A stretch of DNA of 64,000 nt from Chryseobacterium vaccae. GTDB lineage: Bacteria > Bacteroidota > Bacteroidia > Flavobacteriales > Weeksellaceae. The notes under the pieces are model-generated. The model worked only from the letters and a program-made list of their open reading frames with translations, did no database searches and had not been told where the DNA came from. The position numbers and the translations under genes were made by a program. Below are positions 63,561-64,000 of this stretch, one piece after another. The stretch is taken from the NCBI RefSeq assembly GCF_009602705.1, contig NZ_VSWH01000001.1, positions 2,728,001-2,792,000 on the forward strand, in the 5' to 3' direction. Positions within the stretch are counted from its first letter, which is position 1. Each line of letters begins with the position of its first letter.

Positions 63561-63593
63561 TCCGGCGCGGTGAGCTTTGCTCACCGCGCCGGA
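63561..63593 (-). terminator. Strong GC-rich terminator of yajC
   Basis: TCCGGCGCGGTGAGC - TTT - GCTCACCGCGCCGGA, a perfect 15-bp stem. A-rich sequence on its left becomes a T run downstream of the minus-strand gene. Confidence 0.9.
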
Positions 63594-63615
63594 AAAATAT
63601 CTTCAAACTGAAAAA

Positions 63616-63978
63616 TTATTTTGTTTCAGCTTCATTTTCTTTTTTATCTGCTGTTTTTTCAGCAGCTTTTGCCTTATCTCCAAAACGCGCTTCAGTAAAT
63701 TCTCTTGAAACCGCTGCTTTTTCGAATTTCAGCTTTCCGGATAATGTTTCAATAACGAAACCATCGTCCTGAACTTGGGCAATTCTTCCGTGAAGACCTG
63801 AAGTAAGCACTACTCTGGTTCCTACTTTTAAAGTTTCCTGGAAGTTCTTTTCCTGTTTTTGCTTTTTCATTTGCGGTCTTATCATCAGGAAATAAAAACC
63901 TACAAACATCACACCCATCATGATCAGCATCATTGAAGAAGATCCTTGTGGCTGTGCTTGTAAAAAGATTGTTAACAT
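63616..63978 (-). CDS. yajC: Preprotein translocase subunit YajC
   Basis: A 120-residue accessory subunit of the Sec translocon (with SecDF). One N-terminal membrane helix (about 17-35, MMLIMMGVMFVGFYFLMI) is followed by RPQMKKQKQEK, then the conserved LKVGTRVVLTSGLHGRI block and FVIETLSGKLKFEKAAVS. The C-terminus carries a charged Ala/Lys/Glu tail. The hairpin at 63561 terminates the gene. Confidence 0.93.
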   Translation of the reverse strand: MLTIFLQAQPQGSSSMMLIMMGVMFVGFYFLMIRPQMKKQKQEKNFQETLKVGTRVVLTSGLHGRIAQVQDDGFVIETLSGKLKFEKAAVSREFTEARFGDKAKAAEKTADKKENEAETK

Positions 63979-64000
63979 ATAAGTTAAATTAAGGTTGAAT

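Noticed and set aside
1..64000. tRNA, rRNA, riboswitch, CRISPR, integrase or transposase
   Set aside because: Reading through the gaps gave no tRNA-like or rRNA-like sequence and no recombinase motif; a covariance or HMM search could still find short RNAs I cannot see by eye.

Overview
The window looks like chromosome from a Bacteroidota bacterium of the Flavobacteriales, most like Chryseobacterium or a close relative (Weeksellaceae). This is inferred from gene families and signals, not from a database match. The DNA is AT-rich. Many genes are preceded by the Bacteroidota -7 box TAnnTTTG (TATCTTTG, TAGATTTG, TAAATTTG). Two giant secreted proteins end in type IX secretion sorting domains, and there are many secreted or lipoprotein genes, a one-subunit cytochrome b succinate dehydrogenase and ribosomal protein THX. 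No tRNA, rRNA, CRISPR array, integrase or insertion sequence was recognised.

Layout. 1-2.9 kb (+): 3' end of fabF, then rnc, an IPExxxVDY-family gene and pyk, tightly packed. 3.0-12.2 kb (-): a WG-repeat protein, an aldehyde dehydrogenase, hutG, a BCCT transporter, a DUF695 protein and hutI, a loose histidine-utilisation neighbourhood without hutH or hutU. 12.4-15.6 kb (+): ruvB, a PaiB-like flavoprotein, a metallo-beta-lactamase-fold hydrolase and coaE. 15.9-23.5 kb (-): two T9SS-exported multidomain proteins (an FN3/GEVED protein and a reprolysin-like protease). 23.9-30.6 kb (-): rlmD, a DUF5117-type metalloprotease, DUF6452, DUF6048, and a TlpA-like lipoprotein that has lost its CXXC. 30.9-38.7 kb (-): sdhCAB, comEC, a GH99-like glycosidase and lpxB. 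38.9-42 kb: DUF2480 and DUF937 genes, a 37-codon gene for ribosomal protein THX, and two secreted unknowns. 42-50.6 kb (-): a two-component system, several lipoprotein or secreted unknowns, an orphan SMI1/KNR4 protein and a MATE exporter; this is the most accessory-looking stretch. 50.8-56.5 kb (+): an ankyrin fragment, an S41 peptidase, aspS and an acyltransferase. 56.7-58.6 kb (-): a divergent purA and a Crp/Fnr regulator. 58.8-62.1 kb (+): an NHEJ operon (ku, ligD). 62.1-64 kb (-): a DUF922 protein, an SDR oxidoreductase and yajC.

Most notable points. (1) ligD is broken into a phosphoesterase ORF and a ligase-polymerase ORF at a run of nine A; a -1 slip there joins them into one ~850-residue protein of normal LigD order. 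It may be programmed frameshifting, transcriptional slippage, a real mutation or a homopolymer assembly error. (2) A perfect 16-bp palindrome with Crp/Fnr half-site geometry lies upstream of the Crp/Fnr gene, between it and ku, and a near copy lies upstream of purA. (3) purA has an altered GRGIGP loop, hutG lacks one of the usual metal Asp residues, and the TlpA-like protein lacks its redox cysteines. (4) Gaps carry dispersed degenerate repeats, including a pair about 7 kb apart that match at 28 of 32 bases. I found no wholly new multi-gene system; the ligD and palindrome observations are the best candidates for follow-up.
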